Of a DNA stretch of 64,000 nt, positions 43,893-52,284 are shown piece by piece. Made by a program: the position numbers and the translations under genes. Numbering within the stretch: position 1 is the first letter of the stretch; the number at the start of each line of letters is the position of its first letter. The DNA comes from Nocardia yamanashiensis NBRC 100130. GTDB taxonomy: Bacteria; Actinomycetota; Actinomycetes; Mycobacteriales; Mycobacteriaceae. The stretch is taken from assembly GCF_001613325.1 (NCBI RefSeq), contig NZ_BDCD01000024.1, positions 62,001 to 126,000 of the forward strand. Direction: 5' to 3'. Below the pieces are notes generated by a model. That model did not search any database. It worked only from the letters and a program-made list of their open reading frames with translations, and was not told where the DNA came from.

Positions 43893-44651
43893 ATGCGGCA
43901 TCCGGCTACTCCGATACTCAATGCGCTGACCTACCTTCCGGATCGGCGGATCGTGGCGACCCCGGAACAGTTCGGGGTGGGGTACGAGGACCTCATGCTG
44001 AGTACCGCCGATGGGGAGAGGATCAACGCCTGGTTCGTGCGGGCGGCGGGGAAACCGTTGGGGCACTTGCTGTTCGCGCACGGGAACGCGGGGAATATCG
44101 GGGACCGGTCGCCGGTGCTGGCGTTGTTGTCGGCGGTGGGGTTCGATGTGCTGGTCTTCGACTACCGGGGGTTCGGGCGGAGCAGCGGGCGGCCCAGTGA
44201 GGCGGGGACGTATCTGGATGCGCGGGCGGCGCGGGAGGCGTTGCTGGCGCGGCCGGGGGTCGACCCGGAACGGGTTGTGTACCTGGGGAAGTCGCTCGGC
44301 GGCGGGGTGATGACGGAGCTCGCGACCGTGCACCGGCCCGCCGGGCTGGTGCTCATGTCCACGTTCACCGGGCTGCGGGCGGCGGCGGGTGCGGTGTATC
44401 CGATCCTGCCGAAGGCGTTCGTGCCCGATGCCTATCCGTCGCTGAAGCGGATGCGCCAGGTCCGCTGCCCGGTGCTGATCATGCACGGCGAAGCCGATGA
44501 GATGCTGCCCGTGGCGATGGGCCGGGCCCTGTTCGCGGCCGCGCCGGAGCCCAAGGAATTGATTGTGTATCCGGGGGCCGGGCACAACGATCTGATCGGG
44601 ATTCCGGGCTGGGCGGAAACCCTGGCGGCCTGGGTGGCCGGGCTTGCGTAG
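43893..44651 (+). CDS. Alpha/beta hydrolase
   Basis: 252 aa serine hydrolase: oxyanion region HLLFAHGNAGNIGD, nucleophile elbow GKSLGGGV (Ser in a G-K-S-L-G context), acid in MHGEADEMLPVAMG and His in YPGAGHNDLIGIPGW. No signal peptide, though the N-terminus NALTYLPDRR is like bacterial BEM46/YfhR-type peptidase-like hydrolases. ATG 43893 follows AAAGGAG, nine bp after the MFS gene, so an ester or amide imported by that transporter is a possible substrate (inference). Confidence 0.88.
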   Translation: MRHPATPILNALTYLPDRRIVATPEQFGVGYEDLMLSTADGERINAWFVRAAGKPLGHLLFAHGNAGNIGDRSPVLALLSAVGFDVLVFDYRGFGRSSGRPSEAGTYLDARAAREALLARPGVDPERVVYLGKSLGGGVMTELATVHRPAGLVLMSTFTGLRAAAGAVYPILPKAFVPDAYPSLKRMRQVRCPVLIMHGEADEMLPVAMGRALFAAAPEPKELIVYPGAGHNDLIGIPGWAETLAAWVAGLA

Positions 44652-44660
44652 CCTGGCTGC

Positions 44661-45170
44661 ATGAGCCATGCCGAGGGACTTGCTGCGGAACTGGGGAAGT
44701 TGTCGGATGCCGAGCTGGCCGCGGTGGTCGGGGCGGCGACGGATGGGCGGGCCGGGCTGGCGGCCCTGCACGAGGTGGCGCTGTCGGTGGCAGTGACCGT
44801 GGGTCATGCGCCGCATATCGATAATGTGATGCCTGCCACGCCCGCGCCCGCCGAGTCGTCACGCGCGCTGCTGACCGATACGTTCCAGCAGGTCGGGACG
44901 GGTCCGGTGGTCGATGCCGAGCTGGTACCGCCCGCGGGTATCCCGGTTGGGCCGGGGGCCGCGGGGTATGCGAACAACGGTGTCCCTACTTTCGAGTCAG
45001 TTCGCGATAAGGTCGAGCAGCGCTACGGCACCGCGCAGGGGATGAGCGAACTGGATTCGCAGACGCCGGTGGGTCGCAGCGTGGAGGAACAGTGGGACGC
45101 GCGGGAGAAAGCCGCGCGGGAGCGCCTGGAACAGATTCGGAAGTCGGTGCATCGCAACGACAAAGGCTGA
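44661..45170 (+). CDS. Hypothetical protein
   Basis: 169 aa without signal or membrane segment. The N-terminal part is helical (LAAELGKLSDAELAAVVGAATDG), the middle is Pro/Ala/Gly-rich and probably disordered (DAELVPPAGIPVGPGAAG), and the C-terminal 60 residues are charged and helical (VEEQWDAREKAARERLEQIRKS). No known family. It begins 9 bp after the hydrolase gene and is followed 27 bp later by another hypothetical gene, all on one strand, which suggests one transcript. Confidence 0.65.
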   Translation: MSHAEGLAAELGKLSDAELAAVVGAATDGRAGLAALHEVALSVAVTVGHAPHIDNVMPATPAPAESSRALLTDTFQQVGTGPVVDAELVPPAGIPVGPGAAGYANNGVPTFESVRDKVEQRYGTAQGMSELDSQTPVGRSVEEQWDAREKAARERLEQIRKSVHRNDKG

Positions 45171-45197
45171 GATCCGGGGCTCCGTCATATCGGATGG

Positions 45198-46238
45198 GTG
45201 GAAACTGTGACCGAGCCACGGGAAATCGCCGAACGGCTGCTCGACCTGCAGGTCGATTGGATCTTGTCGGAAGTGACCGGTGAGCGCTTCGCCGAGGTGA
45301 TCGCGCGGGACACCGACGCCGTCATCGGCGTCGCCGACACCATCATCTTCCGCGACGTGGTCGAGATCGACCAGGCCAAGGCCACCGTCGCGACCATCAT
45401 CGACCTGATCGGCGGCTCGCCGGTGCTGGGCGAGATGGTCGGCGCGCTGGCGCCGGCGCTGTACGACGAGATCGCCTCCAACAAGGACTACACCCTCGGC
45501 GACGTGGTCGAGCGCGAGCCGGTCGAACAACTGCTGGAGAAGATCTTCGGCATGCACCAGGCGCAGGAGCGCATTCTCGAGCGCCTCACCGAGAGCCCGC
45601 TCATCGCCACCGTGGCCGCCAAGTTCGTGGACAAGCTGGTCGACGATCTGATGGAAGCCAACAAGCAGATGGCCTCCAAGATCCCGGGCGTGGGTTCGCT
45701 GGTCTCCATGGGCACCAATGCCGCCAAGTCGGCGCGCAAGGCCGCGGAGAAGGCGGGTGGCACCTTCATCGGCGAAATGGCCGGTAAGGGAGCGCAATTC
45801 GCGCTCAAGCGGACCAACAACGCCATCCGCGACATGCTGCAGGACGCGCCCGTGCACGATGCGGCCATGGAGTTCTGGGATCTGCACGCCGGGGAGCCGG
45901 TCGCGGGTCTGCGCGAATACCTCTCGCAGCAGGACCTGAAGGATCTGGCGCTGATCATCTACCGGATCGCGCTGACCACGCGCGAGAAGGAGTACTTCGG
46001 CGTGCTGGTGGATCAGGGCGTGGAGGTGTTCTTCGAGAAGTACGGCGATCACACCCTCGCGGCCATGCTGCCGGAGCTGGGGCTGTCGGGCGAGGCCATC
46101 TCGAACGAGATCCTGCGCTACGGCCCGGCCGTGGTGGAGGCCGCCAAGCGGAACGGCGTGCTGGCCAAGCTGGTCCGGGAGCGGCTGGAGCCGTTCTACC
46201 TGTCGGAGCCGGTGCTCGCGGCCATCGCCGGGAAGTAG
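45198..46238 (+). CDS. Conserved hypothetical protein, mainly helical
   Basis: 346 aa, no signal peptide. A repeated helical pattern is visible (RLLDLQVDWILSEVTGERFAEVI, LIGGSPVLGEMVGALAPALYDEI, ESPLIATVAAKFVDKLVDDLMEANKQMA) with Ala/Lys-rich SMGTNAAKSARKAAEKAGGTFIGEMAGKGAQFALKRT in the middle. Nothing catalytic is recognised. The overall look is of an actinobacterial membrane-associated or scaffold-type protein of unknown role. GTG 45198 is used; GTG 45207 is close. A good terminator follows. Confidence 0.72.
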   Translation: METVTEPREIAERLLDLQVDWILSEVTGERFAEVIARDTDAVIGVADTIIFRDVVEIDQAKATVATIIDLIGGSPVLGEMVGALAPALYDEIASNKDYTLGDVVEREPVEQLLEKIFGMHQAQERILERLTESPLIATVAAKFVDKLVDDLMEANKQMASKIPGVGSLVSMGTNAAKSARKAAEKAGGTFIGEMAGKGAQFALKRTNNAIRDMLQDAPVHDAAMEFWDLHAGEPVAGLREYLSQQDLKDLALIIYRIALTTREKEYFGVLVDQGVEVFFEKYGDHTLAAMLPELGLSGEAISNEILRYGPAVVEAAKRNGVLAKLVRERLEPFYLSEPVLAAIAGK

Positions 46239-46250
46239 TTCGATACGACA

Positions 46251-46284
46251 CTGGGCCGCGCTCCTGAAAAGGAGTGCGGCCCAG
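46251..46284 (+). terminator. Terminator between convergent genes
   Basis: CTGGGCCGCGCTCCT pairs with AGGAGTGCGGCCCAG (one G-T) around a GAAA loop, followed by TTGCTTTC. It serves the 45198 gene and, in reverse, the RidA operon. Confidence 0.85.
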
Positions 46285-46298
46285 TTGCTTTCAAGGAA

Positions 46299-46709
46299 TC
46301 AGCTCTCGACGATGGCGATGCCGTCGATCTCCACCAGCATCTCCTCGCGCGGCAGCCCGGTGAAAACCGTGGTGCGGCTGGGCAATACGCCGCCCGGCGT
46401 GGTGTGCTCGGTCACGAACTTCCCGTACGCCTCGTTCATGATCGGGAAGTCCTCACGCTTGGTGAGATACACCCGCAGCATCACCACGTCGTCGAAGCTC
46501 GCCCCGCCCGCCTCGACGATCGCCTTCACGTTTTCGAGGGTCCGGATCGTCTGCGCCGCGACATCGCCCGGGAACAGGTATTCGCTGGTCGCCGGATCCA
46601 CCGGCCCCTGCCCGGATACCTGCACGAACGGCCCCTTGCGCACGCCTTGGGAGAAGGTGTGGGCGGGCGCGGGTGCGTTCTCGGTGCGGATGGCGATCTT
46701 CTCGGTCAT
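46299..46709 (-). CDS. RidA-family enamine/imine deaminase
   Basis: 136 aa YjgF/YER057c/UK114 protein. It has GPFVQVSGQGPVDPATSEYLFPGDVAAQTIRTLENVKAIVEAGGASFDDVVMLRVYLT and the conserved Arg and Glu in PSRTTVFTGLPREEMLVEID. RidA proteins hydrolyse reactive enamine/imine intermediates released by PLP-dependent dehydratases, which fits the PLP ammonia-lyase gene of this locus. It is last gene of the minus-strand run, overlapping the IclR gene by 4 bp (ATGA). Confidence 0.92.
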   Translation of the reverse strand: MTEKIAIRTENAPAPAHTFSQGVRKGPFVQVSGQGPVDPATSEYLFPGDVAAQTIRTLENVKAIVEAGGASFDDVVMLRVYLTKREDFPIMNEAYGKFVTEHTTPGGVLPSRTTVFTGLPREEMLVEIDGIAIVES

Positions 46710-47470
46710 GCGTTGCCTTTCTCGGGGCTCGGGCTCCAGCCGAGCTCGGTGGATACGGCCTCGCCCGTCGCCCGCACGCGGGGCAGCAGGCCGAGGACCT
46801 GGTCGTGATCGAGCAGCATGTCCGGCACCGACATGGACAGCGCGGCGACGACCGCGCCGGTGCCATTGCGAATCGGGACGGCCACGCAGTTGATGAAGCT
46901 CTCGTGCTCCTCGTGGTCCTCGGCGAAGCCTTGGGACGCAACGAGTTCCAGCTCCGCGAGGTACTGCTGGGGATCGCGGATGGTGCGTTCGGTGAATTTG
47001 CGATAGTCGAGCCGCTGGGCGATGCCCGCCCACTGCTCGCGGGGTAGCCCGGCCACCAGTATCTTGCCGACGGCCGTGCAGTGCAGGGCGGCGGGGCGGC
47101 CGATGCGGGAGTACATGCGCACGCTGTGGGTGGCGTCGAGCTTGTCGATGTACACGGCTTCACCGGATTCGTAGGTGGCCAGGTGCACGGTCTGCCCGGT
47201 GTCGTGGTTCAGCGCGGCCAGATGCGGGCGCGCGATGGTGCGCACGTCGCGGCCCTCGAGGGAGTGATTGGCGAGTTCGAAGAGCCGGGTGCCGAGCCGG
47301 TAGCGGTGTTCGCTGTCGTGGGTGACGAAGCGTTCGGCCTCCATGGTCTGCAGCAGGCGCAGCACGGTGGATTTGTGCACGCCGAGCGTAACCGCCAGCT
47401 GGTCCAGGGATTTCGGCTCCTCGCCGAGCTGCACGAGGAGGGTGAGGGCGCGCTGGAGACTCTGGCTCAT
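46706..47470 (-). CDS. IclR-family transcriptional regulator
   Basis: 254 aa. The N-terminal winged helix has SLQRALTLLVQLGEEPKSLDQLAVTLGVHKSTVLRLLQTMEAERFV; the C-terminal GAF-like effector domain has TGQTVHLATYESGEAVYIDKLD, GRPAALHCTAVGKILVAGLP and INCVAVPIRNGTGAVVAALSMSVP. IclR proteins of this type (KdgR group) sense sugar-acid intermediates such as KDG or KDPG. Gene order kinase-regulator-RidA with 4-bp overlaps shows one operon. The divergent promoter region carries a perfect 16-bp palindrome that is a likely binding site. Confidence 0.92.
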   Translation of the reverse strand: MSQSLQRALTLLVQLGEEPKSLDQLAVTLGVHKSTVLRLLQTMEAERFVTHDSEHRYRLGTRLFELANHSLEGRDVRTIARPHLAALNHDTGQTVHLATYESGEAVYIDKLDATHSVRMYSRIGRPAALHCTAVGKILVAGLPREQWAGIAQRLDYRKFTERTIRDPQQYLAELELVASQGFAEDHEEHESFINCVAVPIRNGTGAVVAALSMSVPDMLLDHDQVLGLLPRVRATGEAVSTELGWSPSPEKGNA

Positions 47471-48501
47471 GAGGGGACATTCTCGGGTACGGCCGCGAAG
47501 GTGCGGTAATGCATGCCCGCCCATTCCGCGGCGGTGACAGCGGCCAGGGATTCCAGCAGGGCCAGGGGCGGCAGTTCGGCGACGTCGCCGGTGCCGGTGA
47601 GGGCGGCGGCGGCGCACAGGTGGCCGAAGCGCAGCAGTTGTTCGTGCGGGCGGTTCTGCAATAGGGCAGCCAGGTAGCCGCCCGCGAAAGCGTCTCCCGC
47701 GCCGATTCTTTCGGTGACCTCGAGGGTGAGCGCGGGGACCTCCAGGCGTTCGGCGCCGAGGAATCCGGTGACCGAATGCTTGTCGTTCTTGACGATGAGA
47801 TGCCGGGGTTCGGGGAAGGCCGCGCGCAGCTGGTCGGCGTCCTCCAGGCCGAAGACGGCGAGGGCCTCGTCCGCGCCCAGGAAGACCACGTCGCTGCCGC
47901 GGATATGGTCGGCCAGGATCTCGGCGGCCACCGCCGTGCGCCGATCCCACAGTGCCGGACGGTAATTCAGGTCGAAGCTGATCAGCCGCCCGTCGCGCGG
48001 ATGCGCCAGCAGCGCTTCGGTGAGCGCGGTGGCGCTCGGCGACAACGCGGTGGTGATACCGGTGAAGTGCACCAGCCTCGCCCCGCTGATCAATGCGTGC
48101 GCCGCTTCGAGATCGGCGGGGGAGAGGGCGCTGGCGGCGGAACCGGTGCGGTAGTACAGCATTCGGCTCGCGCCGGCGGCCAGATCGTGCGGCCGTCCGG
48201 ATCCGCTGCCGCGTTCCTTCACGTAGACGGCGGTCGGCCGCGCCGGATCGACGGTCACCGCGGAGGTGTCCACGCCCCGTTCCGCGAGCTGTCGCACCAG
48301 GTATCGCCCGAACCCGTCGTCACCCACCCGCGACACCCACGCCGTGGGCACCCCCAATTGGGTCAGCACCCCCGCCACATTCGCCTCGGCTCCCGCCGCC
48401 CCGCGCTCGAACACCGGCGAGTCCTCCAGGGGCCCGGGACGCGCGATCAACACCGCGAGCCCCTCGCCCACGGTGACGGCCTGCGCGGTCGGCTGGATCA
48501 C
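47467..48501 (-). CDS. kdgK: 2-keto-3-deoxygluconate kinase (PfkB family)
   Basis: 344 aa ribokinase-fold sugar kinase. N-terminal VTVGEGLAVLIARPGPLED and RGAAGAEANVAGVLTQLG, middle VYVKERGSGSGRP, and the PfkB signature ERIGAGDAFAGGYLAALL with the catalytic Asp. The set KDG kinase + KDPG aldolase in one locus argues for KDG as substrate (KDG + ATP to KDPG). Start GTG 48501 follows GAAGGAGATCGGT; the longer frame to ATG 48537 has no ribosome-binding site and would overlap it. It heads the minus-strand operon kdgK-iclR-ridA, divergent from the ammonia-lyase operon. Confidence 0.88.
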   Translation of the reverse strand: MIQPTAQAVTVGEGLAVLIARPGPLEDSPVFERGAAGAEANVAGVLTQLGVPTAWVSRVGDDGFGRYLVRQLAERGVDTSAVTVDPARPTAVYVKERGSGSGRPHDLAAGASRMLYYRTGSAASALSPADLEAAHALISGARLVHFTGITTALSPSATALTEALLAHPRDGRLISFDLNYRPALWDRRTAVAAEILADHIRGSDVVFLGADEALAVFGLEDADQLRAAFPEPRHLIVKNDKHSVTGFLGAERLEVPALTLEVTERIGAGDAFAGGYLAALLQNRPHEQLLRFGHLCAAAALTGTGDVAELPPLALLESLAAVTAAEWAGMHYRTFAAVPENVPS

Positions 48502-48568
48502 ACCGATCTCCTTCGAATGCTTGCGGGTTTCGGACATTACGTGCAGACTAACCACGAGAAACACGATG

Positions 48569-48594
48569 TGCAACAAGCGTTGCAAATTATGCAA
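48569..48594. promoter_or_regulatory. IclR operator candidate in the divergent promoter region
   Basis: TGCAACAAGCGTTGCA (48569-48584) is a palindrome with perfect 6-bp arms. TTGCAAATTATGCAA (48580-48594) overlaps it. They lie in the 123-bp region between the divergent kdgK and ammonia-lyase genes, so one regulator could control both operons. Confidence 0.65.
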
Positions 48595-48624
48595 TGCAGG
48601 TTTGCTCTGATTGGAAGGAGCGTC

Positions 48625-49950
48625 GTGGCCGCCGACAATGCCGTCGCCCCCGCCCCCGGTGATCTCTCGGTCTTCGCCGACACCGTGCTCGGCCCGCAGC
48701 ACAAATCGCTGCCCCCGGCCGCCTGGGGCCTGACCGTGCGCGAATACCTGGCCACCGCACCCCATCTCGACGAACTGCAAACCCCCGTGCTGACCATCGA
48801 CCGCGCGGCCCTGGACAACAATCGCGCCGTCATGGCGGACTGGGCCGACGCCGCCGGCATGAAGCTGGCCCCCCACGGCAAAACCACCATGTCCCCCCAG
48901 CTCTGGCACGAACAGCTGGACGCCGGCTCCTGGGGCATCACCCTCGCCACCGGCTGGCAAGCCCAGGTCGGCCGCTCCTTCGGCCTGAACCGCATCATGC
49001 TCGCCAACGCCCTCCTCGACCCCACCGGAATCCGCTGGGCCGCAGCCGAACTCGCCGCCGACCCCACCTTCGAGCTCTACAGCTGGGTGGACAGCGTCGC
49101 CTCGGTCCGCGAAATGGAACGCCACCTCGAATCCGCACCGGAGGGTGTCCGCCTGTCCGTACTGGTGGAACTCGGTGGCCCGCACGGCCGTACCGGGGCC
49201 CGCGGGCTAGCCGCCGCCCACGAGATCGCCGACGCCGTTCACGAGTCGCCGCGCCTGGTCCTGGCGGGCGTAGGCGGTTACGAGGGCGCACTCGCCCACG
49301 ACCGCACCCCCGAGGGCCTCGCCGCCGTCCGGCAATACCTGGACGAGCTGGCCATCCTGCACCGCGAGCTCGCTGCGGCGGGACGGTACGGCAACTTCAC
49401 CGCGATTGTGACGGCGGGCGGTAGCGCGTATCCGGACCTGGTCGTCGAGCAGCTGGGTGTGCTGGCGGATGAGACTGGGGCGGACGGTGTTCCGACCGCG
49501 GTCGTGCTGCGGTCCGGGGCCTATCTGGTGCACGATGACGGGTTCTACTCGGGGATTTCGCCGTTGGCGCAGGGGGTGGCGGAACATCCGCTGCGGTCGG
49601 CGATGCACGGCTGGGCGCGTTCGGTGTCCCGGCCGGAGACGGAATTGGCGCTTCTCGATGCGGGTAAGCGTGATCTTCCGTTCGATGAGGGGCTGCCGGT
49701 CCCGCAGTTGGTTGCGGGACCGGTGGCGAAGGAATTGCCTGCGGGGGCGCATGTTTCGGCGTTGAACGATCAGCATGCTTTTCTGCGGTTGCCCGGGGGT
49801 GAGGACGGGGATGTGCCGGTGGGGAGCGTGGTGCGGCTGGGGTTGTCGCATCCGTGTACGGCGTTCGACAAGTGGCGGTTGATACCGGTGATCGACGATG
49901 CGGGGGCCGAGCGGCCGCGCGTGGTCGATTTCCTGCACACCTTCTTCTGA
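48625..49950 (+). CDS. PLP-dependent amino acid ammonia-lyase (D-serine dehydratase/D-threonine aldolase fold)
   Basis: 441 aa fold-type III PLP enzyme. TPVLTIDRAALDNNRAVMADWADAAGMKLAPHGKTTMSPQL places the Schiff-base Lys at residue 86; the C-terminal SHPCTAFDKWRLIPV has the His and Cys of the metal site of D-serine dehydratase-like members. Such enzymes remove ammonia from beta-hydroxy amino acids. In this locus, with a D-aminoacylase, KDG kinase and KDPG aldolase, the best-fitting substrate is 2-amino-2-deoxy-D-gluconate (giving KDG), though D-serine or D-threonine cannot be excluded. GTG 48625 follows GGAAGGAGCGTC. Confidence 0.85.
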   Translation: MAADNAVAPAPGDLSVFADTVLGPQHKSLPPAAWGLTVREYLATAPHLDELQTPVLTIDRAALDNNRAVMADWADAAGMKLAPHGKTTMSPQLWHEQLDAGSWGITLATGWQAQVGRSFGLNRIMLANALLDPTGIRWAAAELAADPTFELYSWVDSVASVREMERHLESAPEGVRLSVLVELGGPHGRTGARGLAAAHEIADAVHESPRLVLAGVGGYEGALAHDRTPEGLAAVRQYLDELAILHRELAAAGRYGNFTAIVTAGGSAYPDLVVEQLGVLADETGADGVPTAVVLRSGAYLVHDDGFYSGISPLAQGVAEHPLRSAMHGWARSVSRPETELALLDAGKRDLPFDEGLPVPQLVAGPVAKELPAGAHVSALNDQHAFLRLPGGEDGDVPVGSVVRLGLSHPCTAFDKWRLIPVIDDAGAERPRVVDFLHTFF

Positions 49951-49960
49951 GCGGAACATC

Positions 49961-51577
49961 ATGGCCGAGTTACTGATTCGCGATATCGACGTGGTCGACG
50001 GTTCGGGCGGGGCGGTGTTCCGGGCGGATGTGGTGGTGGACGGCGGGCGGATCGCCGCGATCGCCGCACCGGGCACCGTCGCCGGGGCCGACCGGGTGCT
50101 CGACGAGGGCGAGAACCTGGTGCTGGCACCGGGATTCATCGATATGCACGCGCATTCGGATCTGCATCTGCTGACCGATCCGGGACATTTCCCGAAGCTG
50201 AGCCAGGGCATCACCACCGAGGTCATCGGGCAGGACGGGCTGTCCTACGCACCGATCGACGAGCCGACCCTGGATGTGGTGCGCCGCCAGATCGCCGGGT
50301 GGAACGGCAATCCCGCCGACCTCGACTTCTCCTGGCGGACCGTCGCGGAATACCTGGACCGCCTGGACGGCGCGGGGATCACGCCGAACGCGGCGTACCT
50401 GGTCCCGCAGGGCACGCTCCGGCTCATGGTGGTGGGCAGCGAAAAGCGCGACGCCACACCGGAAGAGATCGCGAGGATGCGCGAGCTGCTGGCCCAGGCG
50501 TTGCGTGAAGGCGCGGTCGGCATGTCCAGCGGACTCACCTACACGCCCGGAATGTACGCCGACACTTCGGAACTCGCGGCCCTGTGCGAGGTGGTCGCGG
50601 AGTTCGGCGGCTTTTATGCCCCGCACACCCGCTCCTACGGCAAGGGCGCACTGGACGCCTACGCCGAGATGATCGAACTGTCCCGCCGCACCGGCTGCGC
50701 CCTGCACCTGACCCACGCCACCATGAACTTCGGCGAGAACCGCGGCCGCGCACCGGAACTGCTCGCCATGATCGATGCGGCCCTGGACGACGGCTGCGAT
50801 ATCAGCCTCGACACCTACCCGTACCTGCCCGGCTCCACCACGCTCTCTGCGCTGCTGCCCAGCTGGGCGATGTCCGGCGGACCGGATGCTGCCCTGGCGC
50901 GCATCGCTGATCTAGATACCCGGCTGAAGATCGTCGCCGATGTGAACGTGCACGGCTCCGACGGCTGCCACGGCGTGACGGTGGAATGGGAAACCATCCA
51001 GATCAGCGGTGTCGCCAACCCCGAACTGAGCAGCTGTGTCGGCAAGACCGTCGCCGAACTGGCCGCCGAACGCGACCTGCCCCCGGTGGAGATCTTCTTC
51101 GACATCCTCACCCGAGACCAGCTGGCCACCACCATCCTCCAGCACGTCGGCCACGAGGAGAACGTGCGCGCCATCATGCGCCACTCCCGCCACATGGGCG
51201 GCACCGACGCCCTCCTGGTCGGCGACCGCCCCCACCCCCGGGCCTGGGGCACCATGCCCCGCTACCTCGGCCACTACACCCGCGAACTCGGCATCCTCAC
51301 CCTCGAGGACTGCGTCCACCACCTCACCGGCCGCCCCGCCGAACGCCTCCGCCTGCGCGACCGCGGCCTGATCCGCACCGGCTACGCCGCCGACCTGGTC
51401 CTGTTCGACCCCGCGACCGTCACCGACACCGCCACCTTCGAGAACCCGAAGCAGCAGGCCGACGGCATCCCCTACGTCTTGATCAACGGCGAATTCGCTT
51501 TGGACGCAGGCAAACCCACCGGGATCCGGGCCGGCCGCGCGCTGCGCCTGGACGCGGCGAACGGGCATATCAGTTGA
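49961..51577 (+). CDS. N-acyl-D-amino-acid deacylase (D-aminoacylase family)
   Basis: 538 aa amidohydrolase with a (beta/alpha)8 barrel. The metal-binding HAH pair His63/His65 is in FIDMHAHSD, and further ligand-bearing segments are SSGLTYTPGMYADTSE, FYAPHTRSYGKG, CALHLTHATMNF, and DALLVGDRPHPRAWGT with a late Asp region. It hydrolyses N-acyl groups from D-amino acids or N-acyl amino-sugar acids. Ten bp after the ammonia-lyase gene and upstream of the KDPG aldolase gene, it would supply the free amine to the lyase. ATG 49961 is used. A 77-bp gap precedes eda. Confidence 0.9.
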   Translation: MAELLIRDIDVVDGSGGAVFRADVVVDGGRIAAIAAPGTVAGADRVLDEGENLVLAPGFIDMHAHSDLHLLTDPGHFPKLSQGITTEVIGQDGLSYAPIDEPTLDVVRRQIAGWNGNPADLDFSWRTVAEYLDRLDGAGITPNAAYLVPQGTLRLMVVGSEKRDATPEEIARMRELLAQALREGAVGMSSGLTYTPGMYADTSELAALCEVVAEFGGFYAPHTRSYGKGALDAYAEMIELSRRTGCALHLTHATMNFGENRGRAPELLAMIDAALDDGCDISLDTYPYLPGSTTLSALLPSWAMSGGPDAALARIADLDTRLKIVADVNVHGSDGCHGVTVEWETIQISGVANPELSSCVGKTVAELAAERDLPPVEIFFDILTRDQLATTILQHVGHEENVRAIMRHSRHMGGTDALLVGDRPHPRAWGTMPRYLGHYTRELGILTLEDCVHHLTGRPAERLRLRDRGLIRTGYAADLVLFDPATVTDTATFENPKQQADGIPYVLINGEFALDAGKPTGIRAGRALRLDAANGHIS

Positions 51578-51654
51578 CCGCCCACCCGCCGGCACCGTCC
51601 GCGGTGCGGCGAACCTCGAACGAGACGCGTGGCCGCCACGCGGAAGGAGTTGTC

Positions 51655-52284
51655 TTGACCACCGCAATGGAGGCCATCCTGGCGGACCGGGCGCTGACCG
51701 TTGTTCGCGCGCCGGAGATTCCCGACCCCGTGGCACTGGCCGATGCCCTCGCCGGCGCCGGGATCCGGGCCGTGGAGCTGACTTTCACCACGCCGGGCGT
51801 ATTGGATTGCCTGCGTAAGGTTTCCGCGGCCGGGCGGGCGGTGATCGGTGCGGGGACCGTGCTGAGCCGTGAGCAGGCCGAGGCCGCCATCGACGCGGGG
51901 GCGCGGTTCCTGGTTACCCCTGGCGTCACCGCACCGGTGGCCGCCGTGGCGGCGCAGCACGACATTCCCGTCGTCATGGGCGCTTTCACGCCCACCGAGG
52001 TGATGCGCGCCCTGGACCTGGGCGCGGCCGCCGTCAAGATCTTCCCGGCCCGGGCGCTCGGCCCCGGCTATCTGAAGGATTTGCGCGGTCCGTTCCCGGG
52101 CGTGCGCTTGATCCCCTCCGGCGGGGTCAATGCCGGTAATGCGGCCGAATTCCTCGCCCACGGCGCGGTCGCGGTCACCGCCGGCACCGATGTCGTCCCG
52201 CCCGCCTCCGTCGCGGCGGGCGACTGGCCGGAAATCGCCGCGCGCGCCGCGGCTTTCGTTTCATCGCTGGAAGGTAAACCATGA
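51655..52284 (+). CDS. eda: KDPG aldolase (2-dehydro-3-deoxyphosphogluconate aldolase)
   Basis: 209 aa class I aldolase: VRAPEIPDPVALADALAGAGIRAVELTFTTP with Glu41, GAGTVLSREQAEAAIDAGARFLVTPG, and the Schiff-base Lys128 in AAAVKIFPARALG, then GVRLIPSGGVNAGNAAEFLAHGAVAVTAGTD. It splits KDPG to pyruvate and glyceraldehyde-3-phosphate. The start is TTG 51655, five bases after AAGGAG; ATG 51667 is in frame but worse placed. Its stop overlaps the GntP gene start by 4 bp (ATGA). Confidence 0.93.
   Translation: MTTAMEAILADRALTVVRAPEIPDPVALADALAGAGIRAVELTFTTPGVLDCLRKVSAAGRAVIGAGTVLSREQAEAAIDAGARFLVTPGVTAPVAAVAAQHDIPVVMGAFTPTEVMRALDLGAAAVKIFPARALGPGYLKDLRGPFPGVRLIPSGGVNAGNAAEFLAHGAVAVTAGTDVVPPASVAAGDWPEIAARAAAFVSSLEGKP

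Noticed and set aside
48502..48537. Longer kdgK start at ATG 48537.
   Set aside because: No ribosome-binding site there, whereas GAAGGAG sits correctly before GTG 48501.
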